Shown here in pieces: positions 23,161-36,036 of a DNA stretch of 64,000 nt. Below the pieces are notes generated by a model that had not been told where the DNA came from, made no database searches, and saw nothing but the letters and a program-made list of their open reading frames with translations. Both the position numbers and the translations under genes were made by a program. How positions within the stretch are numbered: position 1 is the stretch's first letter; each line of letters begins with the position of its first letter. The stretch is taken from positions 10,421,501 to 10,485,500 of the forward strand of contig JAULJL010000015.1 in NCBI GenBank assembly GCA_030761205.1. Reading direction: 5' to 3'. This stretch comes from Fremontodendron californicum. Its lineage: Eukaryota > Streptophyta > Magnoliopsida > Malvales > Malvaceae.

Positions 23161-24285
23161 CAAAGTAATTTATAAAATTTTAATATATAAAATTTAAAAT
23201 GCTTTAAAATATAAATTAAAAAAAATACTTTAACATATATAATAAAATTATTGTTCAACTTTTTAACAAAGCAAAAGAATTTATTATGGTATTATTTAAA
23301 TTTAATATTGCATTGCATTTTAATACAAATTTATTATCTTAAAAATCATAATGAAATATAAAATATAGTTTAGTATTATTTTAAAAAAAAAATAACATCC
23401 AACAACAAGTATGAATATACCATATTTTAAGTAAATAACCACCATTTTAGTAAAGGAGTGAAATCTATTGGTTTTATTATTGTTTGATTAACAATTGTAT
23501 AAAATAAAAAGCATTATTAAATGCATATTTACATGACAACAAAATAAAAATATAGTTATTAATAAAATTGTATATTTAAACATGTCCATGAATGAACATT
23601 ATGTACTACGAATTATTTTATTAAAAAATATAGTACAAGATATAATTTAAATACATTGATTTATAAGTACTTGGCAATTGTTAAAATTTTATATTTTGGT
23701 TTAATTTTTTGTTAAATGAGATATTAGATAAATTTTAAAAAAATGATAATTTCATCTTATATTCTACCTTTTATATTTGGAGTAAACTTGTGCAATGGCC
23801 GAGTTACTTGTCCAAACTCGAAGGCTCACTCGATATTTGAAAGGTTTTGGGTAAAAATATTAAACTCATTAAACCGGCTTGGACAAAGTTAATATACATT
23901 TTATAATAATTTTAGAAAGATTTGATCTTTCATTTTATTTGAGTTTTGATAAGTTATAAAATTTTAAATATAAAGGTTCGGAGTTTTATTTAAATTTGAA
24001 ATATAAATAAGCTTATGCATTATCATACGTTTCATGAAGAGAAGTTAACCATGTAGATGTTCATGTCAGCATATCTTATCCGGTAACTTTGTATCTGGTA
24101 ATATATATATATATATATGATTTATTTTTAAAATAGTTGTCAAAAGCCTAAAAGAGTAAAAGAAACATGTTGAGGAGATGATTTCTCAAGTTATTTAGAA
24201 GCAAATTTGCATTTATTCGGAAGCCAAAAGATGCTTTCAATATTATTTAATTAACATGGTTCATCGCTTCCTACTTCAAAATAAA

Positions 24286-25879
24286 TTAAGCACCAGGAGA
24301 CTTGGGGCTCCCTAGGGCAGGGCTGGAACATGCAGACGGATTCTGTTTGCCAGTAAGTTTGGGACTGACATTCAAACATTGGGATGTTGCTGGTCCTTCA
24401 GGTCCACTGTAGGTAAGGTCAATGTCGGCGAGTTCCACTCCTTCGCATGGCAATCCGCTGCTGCAAACAAGCTTGACAGCTTGCTGAGTTGCAGAAGTAC
24501 CACTGATGTTCTTGAAGCTAATGTTGCTGAGTTTAATGAGTGATGGAAGCTGCATAAACAAAATAATGGCTTAAATACTAATTAAACATCTTCACTCGAT
24601 CAGCATTTTGATAAGTACATACCTTTAAATTGCATTGATTCCAAGGGCAGTATTGTTGGTCAATGAGGATAGGATTGCCAACATTATTCATGGTAATATC
24701 TTCAAAATGCATATCTGATGCAGAGCCAGGATAGGAGGCTGGCCAACTTTTTATTCTAACACCATTCATAGTATTACTGATGATGCAATTTGAGATATGA
24801 ACTCCAGCAACTGGTTCTTCACCTTGGAACTTTCCAAGACTACCGATGCTGATACCATGACCAGGTCCACAGGTTACTCCTTGGACGATCACATTCTTAC
24901 TACCATCACCAATAGAAACACAATCATCACCAGTTTTTATGTCTGTGTTAATAACATTGACTCCATCCGATCGCCCGATGTGGATTCCATCCGTGTTTAG
25001 GCTGTCTTCTGGAGCGGAAACGGTGAAATGCTGGAAAGTAATGTTGTTGCATCCCAAAACATTAACGTGAAACTGTTTGCTATCTTTGGTAGTTATGTCT
25101 TGTATAATGGAGTTGCTCACAAAATTGAATCTTAAATTCTGTTTCAGATTGAAACAATGTAAGGTTTAGATATTGAAAACTTATTCATCTACAATAAAAA
25201 GCATTTAGATTTGTTAGTTATTAAATATGATATAATTAAAACAAAACAAAAATTAATATTTCTTTAATTTGAGGAATTTAAATAGAGTTTTTTTAAAAGA
25301 AAAATCAAATTATTGCACAGGGAATTAAGGAAACCTTACAATGGGAAGTGCAACACAATGTTTATTTTTGTTACAATCGTTCTTGCCCCAAGCAGCGGTT
25401 CCTTGGCCATCAAAAACTCCACCGCCAGACATTGTAAACTGTTCAACGTGGTTGAAGACAACCCAATTAGGGTCCTTGAAAACGCTAGGATCAGCCGGAG
25501 CCTTCACGGTGCCCTGAACCTGAAGCTCAATAGGAGCCTTGCAAGGACCTTCCAAGGTTGCTTTACTTAATAAGTACGTCCCTTTAGGAATCACAATTTT
25601 GGTTGAAGTTGTCGACACGCATGCTTCTTTCCAAGCATCCAACAATGGCTGAAACAAAAAACATATATATCATTTTAAAACAACTTAAATTCTATATATT
25701 TCATCATTGAAGAATAAATATTAAGTGCATTTTTTGCTTACCTGACTCAAATCCGTTTTCTCGTCAGCCTTTGCACCATATTTGGCAACTACATCAAGAA
25801 CACCAGATTGAGCTTTAGCGTTTGAAATGAACAAAAGTAATAATATTGATATGACTGTAATATTCACTTGTACACCCAT
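24286..25879 (-). CDS. Exopolygalacturonase-like GH28 gene 2
   Basis: Exons on the minus strand are 25742-25879, 25340-25648, 24623-25138 and 24286-24549. Exon lengths (138, 309, 516, 264 nt) are identical to gene 1, all introns are GT...AG and phase 0, and the product is again 408 residues. A signal peptide ending near NAKAQ, and the NTDG, GDDC, GHG and RIK motifs, are all intact, so it should be an active secreted pectin-degrading enzyme. Differences from gene 1 cluster in the first two exons (14 of 23), while the catalytic exon has only four. It faces gene 1 tail to tail across a 6.2-kb spacer. No stop or frameshift is present. Confidence 0.93.
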
Positions 25880-25957
25880 GTTCTTCCTTTTATATTTTTA
25901 AATGAGAAATTATTGTGAAAGAACAGGGATGTTGCCTTTTGTTTTGTTTCAAACCAT

Positions 25958-25964
25958 TTATATA
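25958..25964 (-). promoter_or_regulatory. TATA box of polygalacturonase gene 2
   Basis: TATATAA on the minus strand lies about 80 bp before the start codon. It is in the same conserved context as in gene 1, and similarity to the upstream region of gene 1 continues to about 26190. Confidence 0.75.
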
Positions 25965-26190
25965 GAGTGCTTGAGAAAGCTACAACCAACCAAATTTTCA
26001 ACCTGATTCTTTCTAATTTTATCAATATGAGCTTGGTTTACTTGTTATTATTAGCTCATTTCTTTTATATCTACTTGAGGTACGTATAATTTGAGGTTTG
26101 CCACACATTTTCATAAAACTCTCGTCTTTCCAAGTGGTTAAACTATCTTTAACCAAGAATAGGTGTTTTTAAGCGATCAAATATCTTTAA

Positions 26191-27470
26191 ACAGACATCG
26201 GATGACTAAGCCCTAATCCCTTATGTCAAATTTAATTTCTCCTCATTCCTTTCTTCTTCTTTTTTTAAACAATTCATGATAATTTTATTGCACTATATTT
26301 TGACATGCACTTAAAAGCTGAAAAAGTTTATTTTGTTAAGTCCCAAAAATATATATATATATATATAATAATTTATTTTTGCGAATAAATATAAAAATGA
26401 TAAAAAAATTATTTTCATTCGCATAGTTTTTTTTTTATCAAATGTAAGTTCTTAACTTTTTCATCCATCCTATCATTTTTTTTTTTACTTTTTTATCTTA
26501 CCAAACACATCTAAGGGTCTTAATCGCATCAAAAAAATTAATTATGTGCCAATACACTTGTGATTTTTCAGTAGATGCTGAATTTAGTTTTGGTGATCAA
26601 GATTCAACTTTTGGTCGTCTCAAGCGAAACCAGAAATATTGACGAGAGTGATCGAAATTAGACTTGTTCATGGGTCGACTCTGACCCGAAATTTTTTTTC
26701 CCTTACCCAAGCCCGGCCCGTCGACCCGGATCACTATTAACAATTATATTAAAAAATAATTATTTATTAATATTTACATATTTTTATAATTAAATTTTAA
26801 ATATTTTTTTATACATACAGTGATTCGGGCCAGCCCGAATCATAAAAATTCCTACTCAATATATGCCTACCTGGTCAGGTGGGCTATCGGACTCATGAGC
26901 AGGTCTAGTCGGAATATACATATAAAGATTTAAAGTAAAAATAAAAATCGTTTATGAAATAAACGTGTTCAAAGATAAAGTTATTCGTCGGCTCGAATCG
27001 GACCGGGCCTTAGGCAAGTAAGATATTAAATTTAAATATTATATAAGATATTAAATTTTCAAACAATATATAAATTCCTTATAATAAAATAAGATACTAA
27101 ATTTTTTAAATTTTATAATTCATACTACATATGAAAAAAAAAATAATAAGAAATAAAGTCTCAACTCAAAATAAATTATTTTCTAATTAAAATATGCATA
27201 AAATTATTTCATATTATAAAATTATAAAAAATTAAATATGTAAGAATTATTTATTTTCATTACTTTTTAAATTATTGTTTGCTAAATTTATTAAATAATT
27301 ATAGAAATGACAATATATACATAATAATTAGAAAGTAAATAAACAAATAAAATAATTGTATTTTTATTTCCTTTTTGGGTTTTTTTTTAATCAAGCAATT
27401 AGCAACAGGAAAAAAAAAAAAACAAAACAAAACAAAGAATTGAAGGTCTAATTGGATGACATTTGTCATA
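26191..27470. other. Intergenic, AT-rich with one phrase repeat
   Basis: There is no gene. From 26650 to 26910 a GACCCG/GGGCC phrase repeat ends at GCAGGTCTAGTCGG. A similar short phrase is near 26990. The remainder is simple AT-rich sequence. Confidence 0.55.
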
Positions 27471-27471
27471 A

Positions 27472-27680
27472 TTTTTTTTTTTTTTTGAAAGGTAGATATT
27501 TCTTCATTGAATAAAACTACGATACAAATAGCATTTCAGCCGTAACAAACTAGCTGCAATGCAGAAATGGAGTTACAACAATATAATCAAGAAATAGCCA
27601 TCAAAAACCAAACTCACAAATTAGTTGATCACCAAAATTAGAATATGAATTCTATATTTCACACCAAACTCACAAATATG
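27472..27680 (-). mobile_element. LINE 3' end with poly(A) tail
   Basis: On the minus strand the sequence ends TTTTATTCAATGAAGAAATA, then CTACCTTTC and a run of about 16 A (27472-27488). This is typical of the 3' untranslated end of plant L1 LINEs. Only about 200 bp remain and no ORF is left. Confidence 0.55.
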
Positions 27681-27887
27681 AATTCTATAATTCTATAATT
27701 TTTAATTATTATTTACCAAATTGATTAAATAATTATAAAAATAAAAATATATACATAATAATTAGAAAGAAAATAAATAAAAAAATAATTATATTTTTGT
27801 TTCTTTTTTTGATTTTTTAAATAAACAAATAGCAAAAAAATATATATAAATAAATAACAAGAGAAAAAAAATTGATTAAAGTAAGCC

Positions 27888-28472
27888 CCTTAAAGTAAGT
27901 AATGAACTTAGAGATTAAATTGAATTACTATGATAAATTATATAAAATATCTCTACATGAGGATAACTTTTAAAGTAAAGTATAAATGTCTAAAATTACC
28001 AATTTAATCTAGACAAATAATAACTCCTAAGAATGACAGCGGGTTGGATATCTGCCTTTTTTTGTAACATCCGAATCCGAATTCTAATCTGAATCCGCAA
28101 ATCTGCTTTAAAATCCAAATTCGTTTATTATCCGCATTAAATCCGAAAATTACTATCCAAATTCGAATTAAATAACATTATCCGCCGGATATCCAAATCC
28201 GCTAAATATCCAAATCCAGTAAGTAAAAAAAATTAAATAAAAATATAAAATCAAATAAAAATAAATTTTAAATTCAAATAAATGGATAATGGATTCGGAT
28301 ATCCGAATTCGAATCCGCAAAAATAAGCCCCTTAAAGTAAGTAATGAACTTAGAGTTTAAATTGAATTAATATGACAAATTATGTAAAATATCCCTACTT
28401 GAGGATAACTTTTAAAGTAAGGTATAAATGTTTAAAATTACAGATTTAATCTAGACAAACAATAACTCCCAA
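27888..28472. repeat. About 145-bp direct repeats around ATCCGAATCCG tract
   Basis: The block 27888-28032 is repeated at 28322-28472 (both begin AAGCCCCTTAAAGTAAGTAA). Between them lies a tract of degenerate GGATATCCGAATTCG phrases. Either the tract was inserted with duplication of its surroundings, or the repeats are the ends of a compound element. Confidence 0.7.
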
Positions 28473-29982
28473 TCATTATAGACACATGACATAAAATTGA
28501 AAGTTATTTAAATAATGTTAATTAGCCTGACAATTTCAGATACAATATGATTATACAACACGAACACAACATGAGAAAAATAATGAAAACATGACAGATA
28601 CGAAAAATAACATGAACCCAACACGAATAGACGAACGTTTCAAAATCTACAAAAAATAAATTATTAACGTGTCAAAATTTATATAAATATATAATACATT
28701 GAATACGATTATAAGATGAAAAAATAACACGAACATAATGACACGTAACAGAAAATTGCAAGTTATTTGAATAATATCAATTAGACTTGACAATTTTGAA
28801 CACAATATTATTATAAGACGCGAACACAATATGAAAAAAATAATTAAAACACAACATGACACAAAAAAATGAACACGACACGAATAAACGAACGTGTCGA
28901 AATCTACATAAAACAAATTATTATCGTGAATATGATCATGACACAAAAAAAAAAAAAAAAAACATAAATGCAATACGAATACATAAAAAAAAAATAAAGA
29001 ATACAAAAAAAAAAAAAAAAGCGTGGCAAGCTTTGGTGAACCAATTCCTTTCAAATTAAAAGGGATTGCTTTAATCTTAAGTACTAATGTTTGAATCCCT
29101 ACATTGTTTCAGTTTTATTGTTATTGATAATACATTAAATACGATTATGATACAAAAAAAATAAAATAAATTTAGAGTTAAAATTGAATTACTATGACAA
29201 ACTATTAAAAATATCCCAACTTGAGGACAATTTTTAAATTAAGGTGTATATATAAAATAACACAAATACAAGAATCTAATTCATTAAATGTACATTATAT
29301 GTAAAAAATTAAGATGGATATAAAAATTTAATTCATTTGATTATATTGATATCCATAATTTTTATTCATATTAAAAAATAAAAAATAATATAAACTTAAC
29401 AACTATCATACAATAACTCATAACATCATTTAACATATATATTTTTTTACAATTTAATCATCATAATATTTTTTTCTTTTGACTCAACACCAAAAGTTTT
29501 TAAAAAATTTACTTACATCAACCCATCTCATATTATTATTTATTAATTTAATTTTTACCGATAATTTATTAATACAATAATTTTTAATCAATAATATAAA
29601 AATCAAAAAATTAATATGACCTTTTTGTTTTATTAAAAAAAAGAATCAATCATTATACAACATGTGACACAAAATTAAGAGTTATTTGAATAATGTATGA
29701 CAGGAACATGACATGGAAAAATAACTAAAATATGACACGACGTGAAAAAATAACATGACCATGACATGAATACACGAACGTGTCAAAATTTATATAAAAC
29801 GAACTTGACACAAAATTGAGAGTTATTTGAATAATACCAATTACACTTGACAATTTCGAACATGACACAAACACGACACAAAAAAATAACAAAAACACAA
29901 TACAACACGAAAAAAAATAACACTAACACGACATGAATGCACAAATGTATAAAAATCTATATAATACGAATTATTAACGTGC

Positions 29983-30020
<38 letters not shown>
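28473..30020 (-). repeat. Dispersed repeat R1, two adjoining copies
   Basis: One copy spans 28473-28960 and another 29085-30020, the second colinear with 19230-20400. Between them are several poly-A runs. Open stretches here are low-complexity and not genes. The right copy is interrupted at a TA run (29988-30024) by a large insertion and appears to resume at 36296. Confidence 0.7.
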
Positions 30021-30026
<6 letters not shown>

Positions 30027-31962
30027 TGTCATAACGTGCCAAATGCGAATTCAACATGCTAGATACAAATTGTGGAGTCACCACTAATCATCTTTTCTAG
30101 GTGTGATTAGTCACCTATTTGAATCTATCCCATTTATAGTAATCCTAAGATTGACGAAGGTACATAAAAAGGATATGTCATAGTCTTCTTCACTAGAACT
30201 AAGTTCGGGAGTTTGGTTACATGTGGGGAAAGATTAGCACCCCCACAACGCCCATCCAGGAGGACAGTACCTGATTAGCCTTATATTACCCTAAATTTGG
30301 TCTTAATTAAATGGCCTTTAATTTACCATTACTCGAATATTTTAATATTGAAAATTTCCTTAAGGTATTCTCTATCGTTGGTGGAATCCCCAAATTTTTT
30401 TTTCTCACCTCAAGAATATTCAAAGGACACCATTTGTTCCCCCTGAAGAGGCTCCGTTGTCGGATTTATAAAATATTTTATGAAAAAGAAGAATTATAAA
30501 TCCTAAATTTAAATTTTAAATTGCCTTGTTATTTTAACATCTTTTTTATTATTAAAAATAAATTTTGACCAACAATATTGAAAATCATTACCTAAATTCT
30601 CCATCAGTTGCGGAACTTAGGAAAATCTTTTCTTACCTAGAAATTTCTACAAGATCGACCGTTTGCAATCCCCTAGAATTCCATCGTCGGATAGGTCTTT
30701 TATTTATTTTTAATTTGAATTATTTTAATAAGTTATATAAAAACATTATATGAAATAAAATTTAATTAAATTAAGATTATCCTAATTAATAAACACACAA
30801 AATAATAAATAGATCATTCTAAAGATAACAAATAAAATAAAAATAATCAATTAATAAAATCCATACTAAGCATAAATAAATAAACAAATAACAATTAATA
30901 AACTAATAAAATTTATACTAAAAAATAATTAAAGGTAATTAATTAAAATAATTAATAAGAATGCATAAAAATATTTTAGAATAAATTAATTAAAATATAT
31001 ATATAAAAGAATTTAGAAGAAATTGATATATAAAATATAAAAATATAAAAAGAAAAGAAATATATACAAAAGAATTTAGAAGAAAAGAAAATAAAATATA
31101 AGAGAAATAAATATATATATATATATATATAAAAGAATTTGAAAGAAAAAACAAATATAAAAAAGAAAGCAAAAGAAAATATAAAAGAAAAAAAAAAGTA
31201 AAAGATGAAAGGATTTTAAAGCATGCTATACACTTGGGTCAGGATGCGCTGGGTCAATGCGCGGACCCTGCGCATCCGACCCAAGAAGCTTTTTAAAAGC
31301 TTTATTTATTTTTATTTTTTGTGTGTTTCATTCTCTTCCCAATTTTTTTTAAAAAAATCTTTTTCTCTCAAAAACCCCTAAACATCAGACCCTCAGATTT
31401 CATAAGAACCCATTTCTAGATTTTCTCTTCTCTTTTTACCGAAATAAACCCCAAAAATCAGATTTGAGAATTTCAAAATTTTCTTTTCTTTAAAACCAGT
31501 TTCCAAAATTTTCAAAAACAATTGTTTGAAAAGAAATCTTAGAAGAAACGAAAACACAAGAAAATAAAAAGCTCTTTTCCTTTTTGCTTTAATGTTCTTC
31601 AAACACTGATTTGAGATTTCCAACTGAAGAATAAAGAAAAACTTTAAAAAATATACCTTAAGGAAAAACTGAGAATCTTTTCTTCTTGATGATTATCGTG
31701 TGAATACTTCTCCCCTTCTGTGATTGTGAATGTGTAACAGAATAATAGATTGGCAGAAAAGAAAAAAGAGACTAGAGAAGAGAAAGAGAGAATTTAGAGA
31801 AGAAATTGATATTTTTCATTCATAACATCTCCAGTACATAGCTACCAGGTGCTGATATTGTAACCAACTGCTAATTACAAGGCCAATAGAAAAATAGCAT
31901 CTAGCTAGCTGTTGTAACAAAATAGAATTTAAGCTAGCCTATTACGAGCCTCCATATCAGCA

Positions 31963-32785
31963 CTAATGGTTATGCCAGCTTCTTCCAGCTCTTTTGTTTC
32001 TTTTCTTATTTTCCACTTCTGTTTCCCTTTCCCCTTTTCGGTTGCTATGCTCGAATTTCAGCTGTCCAAGTGTTACTATAGCTCCTCTTTGATCATCCAG
32101 CTCTTCACCACTAATCCTGCTAGTAGCTTCAGCTACTAATTTCATCACATTACCTTCCCCTTGAGTGGATCCTTGTCCCCAATGATCAAAAGGTGAAAAC
32201 TGGGAATTAAGGCTGACTAATCTTCTCAATTGCTCTTCCTCATTGAGTAATTTTTTCATAGTAGAAACTTTGGTATGGAAGCTAACATCCCAAGAAAATC
32301 GAGTGAATTGGTATCCATATAATGCCTTCAACTCTGTTGGTGTCTTAGTACCCTCACGATCTACACTAAGCATGTACATGTATCCCATTAGTTTTGGATC
32401 TTTGGCAGCTAACTTTTGTAACTTTTCATCAAAGATAAGTTTAACAGTCATAAGAAGCTGTCCAGCCTTGAGAGAAACTTGCTTTCTATCTGAAATCCAA
32501 AATCAATGGACTATACTTTCTCATCCAATCAATTCCAATATTACTACCTCCCATTGATAAAACCCTCAAATCATGGGAGAACTCATGTCTTTGCATTAGC
32601 CATTCCAAATCCTTACATTTTGCAGTATTATAGAGATTTTCCCTGTTAATTACTCTGATGGCTAAGTGATTTGTATACATTACCTCCACTATAATTGAGT
32701 TTAGTTGCTTGGTTTTGCAAATATGGCTAGGAATAAATTTATCCTCACATTTTAAGCACAAGTTTAGGACTCTTCTCTGTTCCAT
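31963..32785 (-). pseudogene. Gypsy gag knuckle, protease start and pol tail
   Basis: The frame at 32486-32785 carries the gag-type knuckle region CLKCEDKFIPSHICK, followed by the protease/spacer motif FSHDLRVLSMGGSNIGIDWM seen in chromovirus-like gypsy elements. The frame at 31963-32451 ends in FDHWGQGSTQGEGN, a second copy of the pol end, and runs into LTR sequence. Reverse transcriptase and integrase are missing between them. This block interrupts the 3' LTR. Confidence 0.7.
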
Positions 32786-32790
32786 GAGGG

Positions 32791-33859
32791 TTAGTTTGCT
32801 TGGTATTGATAAGGTTGTTGGTGTGGTTTGTGTTTCTTGGTTTCAAATTCTAGGGAGAGTTCATGTAGTTTAGGAAAATTGTATGTTGAAGCAAGGGTGG
32901 TTGATTCATTGGTTTTGATTAGAGGTTTCCATATTTTGTTAGCTCCCATCTCCATCTCTAGCTCCTGCTTAACCTCCAGCTCAATTTCCATCTTCCCTTT
33001 AGTTACCAATTCTTGTTGTAGCAACTCTGTTTCAGTCCCTTTCAACTCATTTTTCAACCTTCTTTTCCTTCCTGTTTTGTCTTTGGATGCTCTCTTGTTG
33101 CCTTCCTTCATTATCATGACATTCTCCCTTCCTTCAGTCGATCCTTGTCCCCAAGGATCAAATAATGAAAGCAGAGATTGAAATACTATGGAACAATCAA
33201 ACCATACTTTAGTTTTCTGAGTTATGTACCCATTAAACCAAAATTTAGCCTTTCCAACCAAATACATAGCAGCTAACTCTAGTTTTTGATGATCAGCCAT
33301 TGCAAAAACGGTAAAATATTTTTAAAATTTTTTTATCCAATCCCTAGGATTTAAACCATCAAATAAAGGAAGCTCAAATTTTTGTCTAGGTGTGAAAGCA
33401 TTCATAGTGGCAGCTGAACTACAGCCTGTAACATACTCACTGTTCTTGTAAGGCAATAAATTTTGTTGGGAAGTATAATGACTAGCATTAATTTGATTCT
33501 TAGGCAAAAAACCAAGTCCACCATGTTTATAGACAAATTTCCCTTGTTCATCACTTACAGGCATATCAATGGGAATCTTACCTTCCGCTTTAGGTTGTGA
33601 TGCAAGGGTTGTTTGTGGACTAGTTGTGCTGATTACTTTCCCCAATTCAAACTGACCTTGAGCTTTCCACTTTTGAGCTAAAGTTTCAAGCATTTTGATG
33701 ATATATCTCTGTTTCTCAGCTAGCTTGGCATCAATGCTTCTTTTCTGCTATTCCCACCATCTTGGAATGGTAATGTCAGCAGCTCCCAACACCTCCAACT
33801 GATCTTGTAAAGCTTGGACCTGCTCCTGGAGTGTAATTAGTCTTGTTCCTTCAGCCATG
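32791..33859 (-). pseudogene. Gypsy gag remnant fused to pol tail
   Basis: From ATG at 33859 the frame gives an N-terminal coiled-coil-like stretch (LITLQEQVQALQDQ) and the gag block FDGLNPRDWI. After that comes MADHQKLELAAMYLVGKAKFWF, the classic plant gypsy gag sequence. Two in-frame stops interrupt it (after PRWWE and after WIKKF). Near 33180 the gag reading passes abruptly into SLFDPWGQGSTEG, which directly precedes the polypurine tract and so is the end of pol. The reading then enters LTR sequence and finally gag C-terminal sequence. It is non-functional. Confidence 0.8.
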
Positions 33860-33903
33860 GCAATATTTATTTTGTTCTTCCCCAGGTTAGAAGGATATGA
33901 CAA

Positions 33904-33915
33904 GCTCTGATACCA
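33904..33915 (-). other. Primer-binding site, tRNA-iMet type
   Basis: TGGTATCAGAGC on the minus strand lies two bases after the LTR end and is complementary to the 3' end of initiator methionine tRNA. Confidence 0.9.
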
Positions 33916-33917
33916 AT

Positions 33918-34496
33918 TGTAACAGAATAATAGATTGGCAGAAAAGAAAAAAGAGACCAGAGAAGAGAAAGAGAGAATTTAGAGAAGAAATTGATATTTT
34001 TCATTCATAACATCTCCAGTACATAGCTACCAGCTATATAGCACTAGGTGCTGATATTGTAACCAACTGCTAATTACAAGGCCAATAGAAAAATAGCTTA
34101 GCTGTTGTAACAAAATAGAATTTAAGCTAGCCTATTACGAGCCTTCGTATCAACACTAATGGTTATGCTAGCTTATTCCAGCTCCTTTGTTCTTTTCTTA
34201 TTTTCCAATTCTGTTTCCCTTTCCCCTTTTCGGTTGCTGTGCTCGAATTTCAGTTGTCCAAGTGATACTATAGCTCTCCTCTAATCATCCAGCTCTCCAC
34301 CACTGATCCTGCCAGTAGCTTCAGCTACTAATTTCATCACATTTTAACCTCCAGCTCAACTTCCATCTTCCCTTTAGTTACCAATTCTTGTTGTAGCAAC
34401 TCTGTTTCAGTCCCTTTCAACTCATTTTTCAACCTTCTTTTCCTTCCTGTTCTGCCTTTGGATGCTCTCCTGTTGCCTTCCTTCATTATCATGACA
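33918..34496 (-). repeat. 5' LTR of the nested gypsy element
   Basis: This 579-bp LTR runs from TGTCATG (minus strand, at 34496) to TGTTACA at 33918. Positions 33918-34342 match 31733-32151 and positions 34343-34496 match 32969-33121. The split in the other copy is thus exact. Confidence 0.8.
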
Positions 34497-34822
34497 GAAT
34501 GCTTGATTTTATAGGGGTTTAAATCTTGGCCTCCAAGAATCGGATCTACCAAGGCAGATCCGATTTTCCTTATTTCCTTTTTTCTTGATTTTGTTTTTGA
34601 TTTTCTTGATTTTTTCTTTAATGAATCAAATCCCTAAAACTTCCTCTCTTTTTTTTTCTTTCTAGATTTGTTCTTTAGCTTCAAATCTTTAAAATCAACA
34701 TGTTTTTTTTACACAAAATTACTAGATTCAATTTTTGATTTTTTTAAAAAAATTTATTTACTTTTTTTCCCATTTTTTTGATTTTCTGAAATGAATAAAA
34801 ATAAATAAAATAATAATAATAA

Positions 34823-36036
34823 TCTATAAACTATTATATAAAAAAACCCTAATAGAGTTTAAGCTTGACACTTGTTGAGCTTCTTTGCTTGACACGTGTC
34901 GAGTTGGCAATTTTTTTCTTTTTTAAGTTTTAATTTTTTATTTTATTTTAAATGATATATTTAAAGAAGTTGGTACGTTGATTTAAAGATCGATTTAAGA
35001 TCCGTAATTTATCTGTTAGGGAAAAAAACCCTTTTTTATTAATTATTTTTATTATTTTTAATTATTTATTCAAAAGGGTTGGTCTACACGTTGACTCACG
35101 AGCCGATATAAGATCTGTACTCGATTCGAAAGGCCCAAATGGGATTTAAGCTTGACACGTGTCGAGTTTCTTTGCTCGACACGTGGCAAGTTTTTTATTA
35201 TTTTAAATTTTTTTGTTTTTATTTTAAAATGATATATTTAAAGGAGTTGGTCCGTACGTTGATTCACAGATCGATTTAGGATCCATAATCGACCCGTTGG
35301 GAAAAAATTAACTTTTTTATTTTTAAATTATTTATTTAAAAGTGTTGATCTGCACGTTGACTCACGAGTCGATATAAGATTCGTATTCAACCCGAAAGCC
35401 CTAAATAGGGTTTAAGCTTGACACGTGTCGAGTTTCTTTGCTCGACACGTGGCAAGCTTTTTTTATTTTATTTTAAATGATATATTTAAATGAGTTGGTC
35501 CGTACGTTGATCCACAGATCGATTTAGGATCCATTAAAAAAAATTAACCGTTTTTATTAATTATTTTTAGTTTTTATTTTTTATTTTAAATTATTTATTT
35601 AAAAAGGTTGGTCTGCACGTTAACTCGCGAGTAGGTATAAAATCCCCTACTGAACCCGCTCGAAAAAAATTATTTTTTACTTTTATTTTCCTTTTAAATT
35701 TTTTATTTTTAAATGATGTATTTAAAGCGATTGATTCGTACATTATAAATAAAAATATACACTATAGCATAAGGTCTAAATATTTTTAAAAAATACATAT
35801 AAATAATATTTAAAAATACATTTATATTACGTAATTTATAAATAAATAAATATTATAAATTTAATTTTTAAAATTAATAAAATATTATTATATTAATATT
35901 ATTAAAAATTAAAAATATATAATATATAATTAAATAAATAATTATTATTTAATAAATTTTAATTTAATTTAATTTTTATTATTAATTAATTAAAAAATTT
36001 AAAATAACTCCAACGGATGCGGGAGCTTAATTCTAA
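34823..36036 (+). mobile_element. Helitron-like element 1 (1214 bp)
   Basis: It starts TCTATAAACT preceded by A. It ends with CTCC...GGAG hairpin, a short spacer and CTAA followed by T, as Helitrons do. The 5' half contains three direct units of about 260-290 bp (near 34855, 35142 and 35405), each with GACACGTG(T)CGAG and CTCGACACGTGGCAAG. The 3' half is AT-rich. It is colinear with 40220-41424 and there is no helicase ORF, so it is non-autonomous. Assignment rests on terminal structure and the second copy. Confidence 0.6.

Larger units (their letters stand above)
20441..24285. other. Spacer between the convergent PG genes
   Basis: There is no gene. It contains two GACCCGAA-type degenerate repeat tracts (20560-20770 and 21900-22265), long AT-rich stretches (20770-21860 and 22560-23110), a C9 run near 22365 and a Helitron-like terminus at 23125-23160. 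Homology to the flank of gene 1 reaches only a few dozen bases past the stop codons. Confidence 0.6.
31733..34496 (-). mobile_element. Nested non-autonomous gypsy-type element
   Basis: The element is bounded by a perfect GAATG target duplication (31728-31732 and 34497-34501). In minus orientation it has a 579-bp 5' LTR (33918-34496, TGTCATGATA...TGTTACA) and a tRNA-iMet primer site at 33904-33915. A broken gag follows, then a polypurine tract at 33122-33140. The 3' LTR is in two pieces (32969-33121 and 31733-32151) separated by 817 bp of gag/protease and pol-end sequence. Reverse transcriptase and integrase are absent. Confidence 0.8.

Noticed and set aside
28647..29054. 135-codon open stretch rich in Phe and hydrophobic residues
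   Set aside because: It falls in R1 repeat sequence and poly-A runs; low complexity and no domain.
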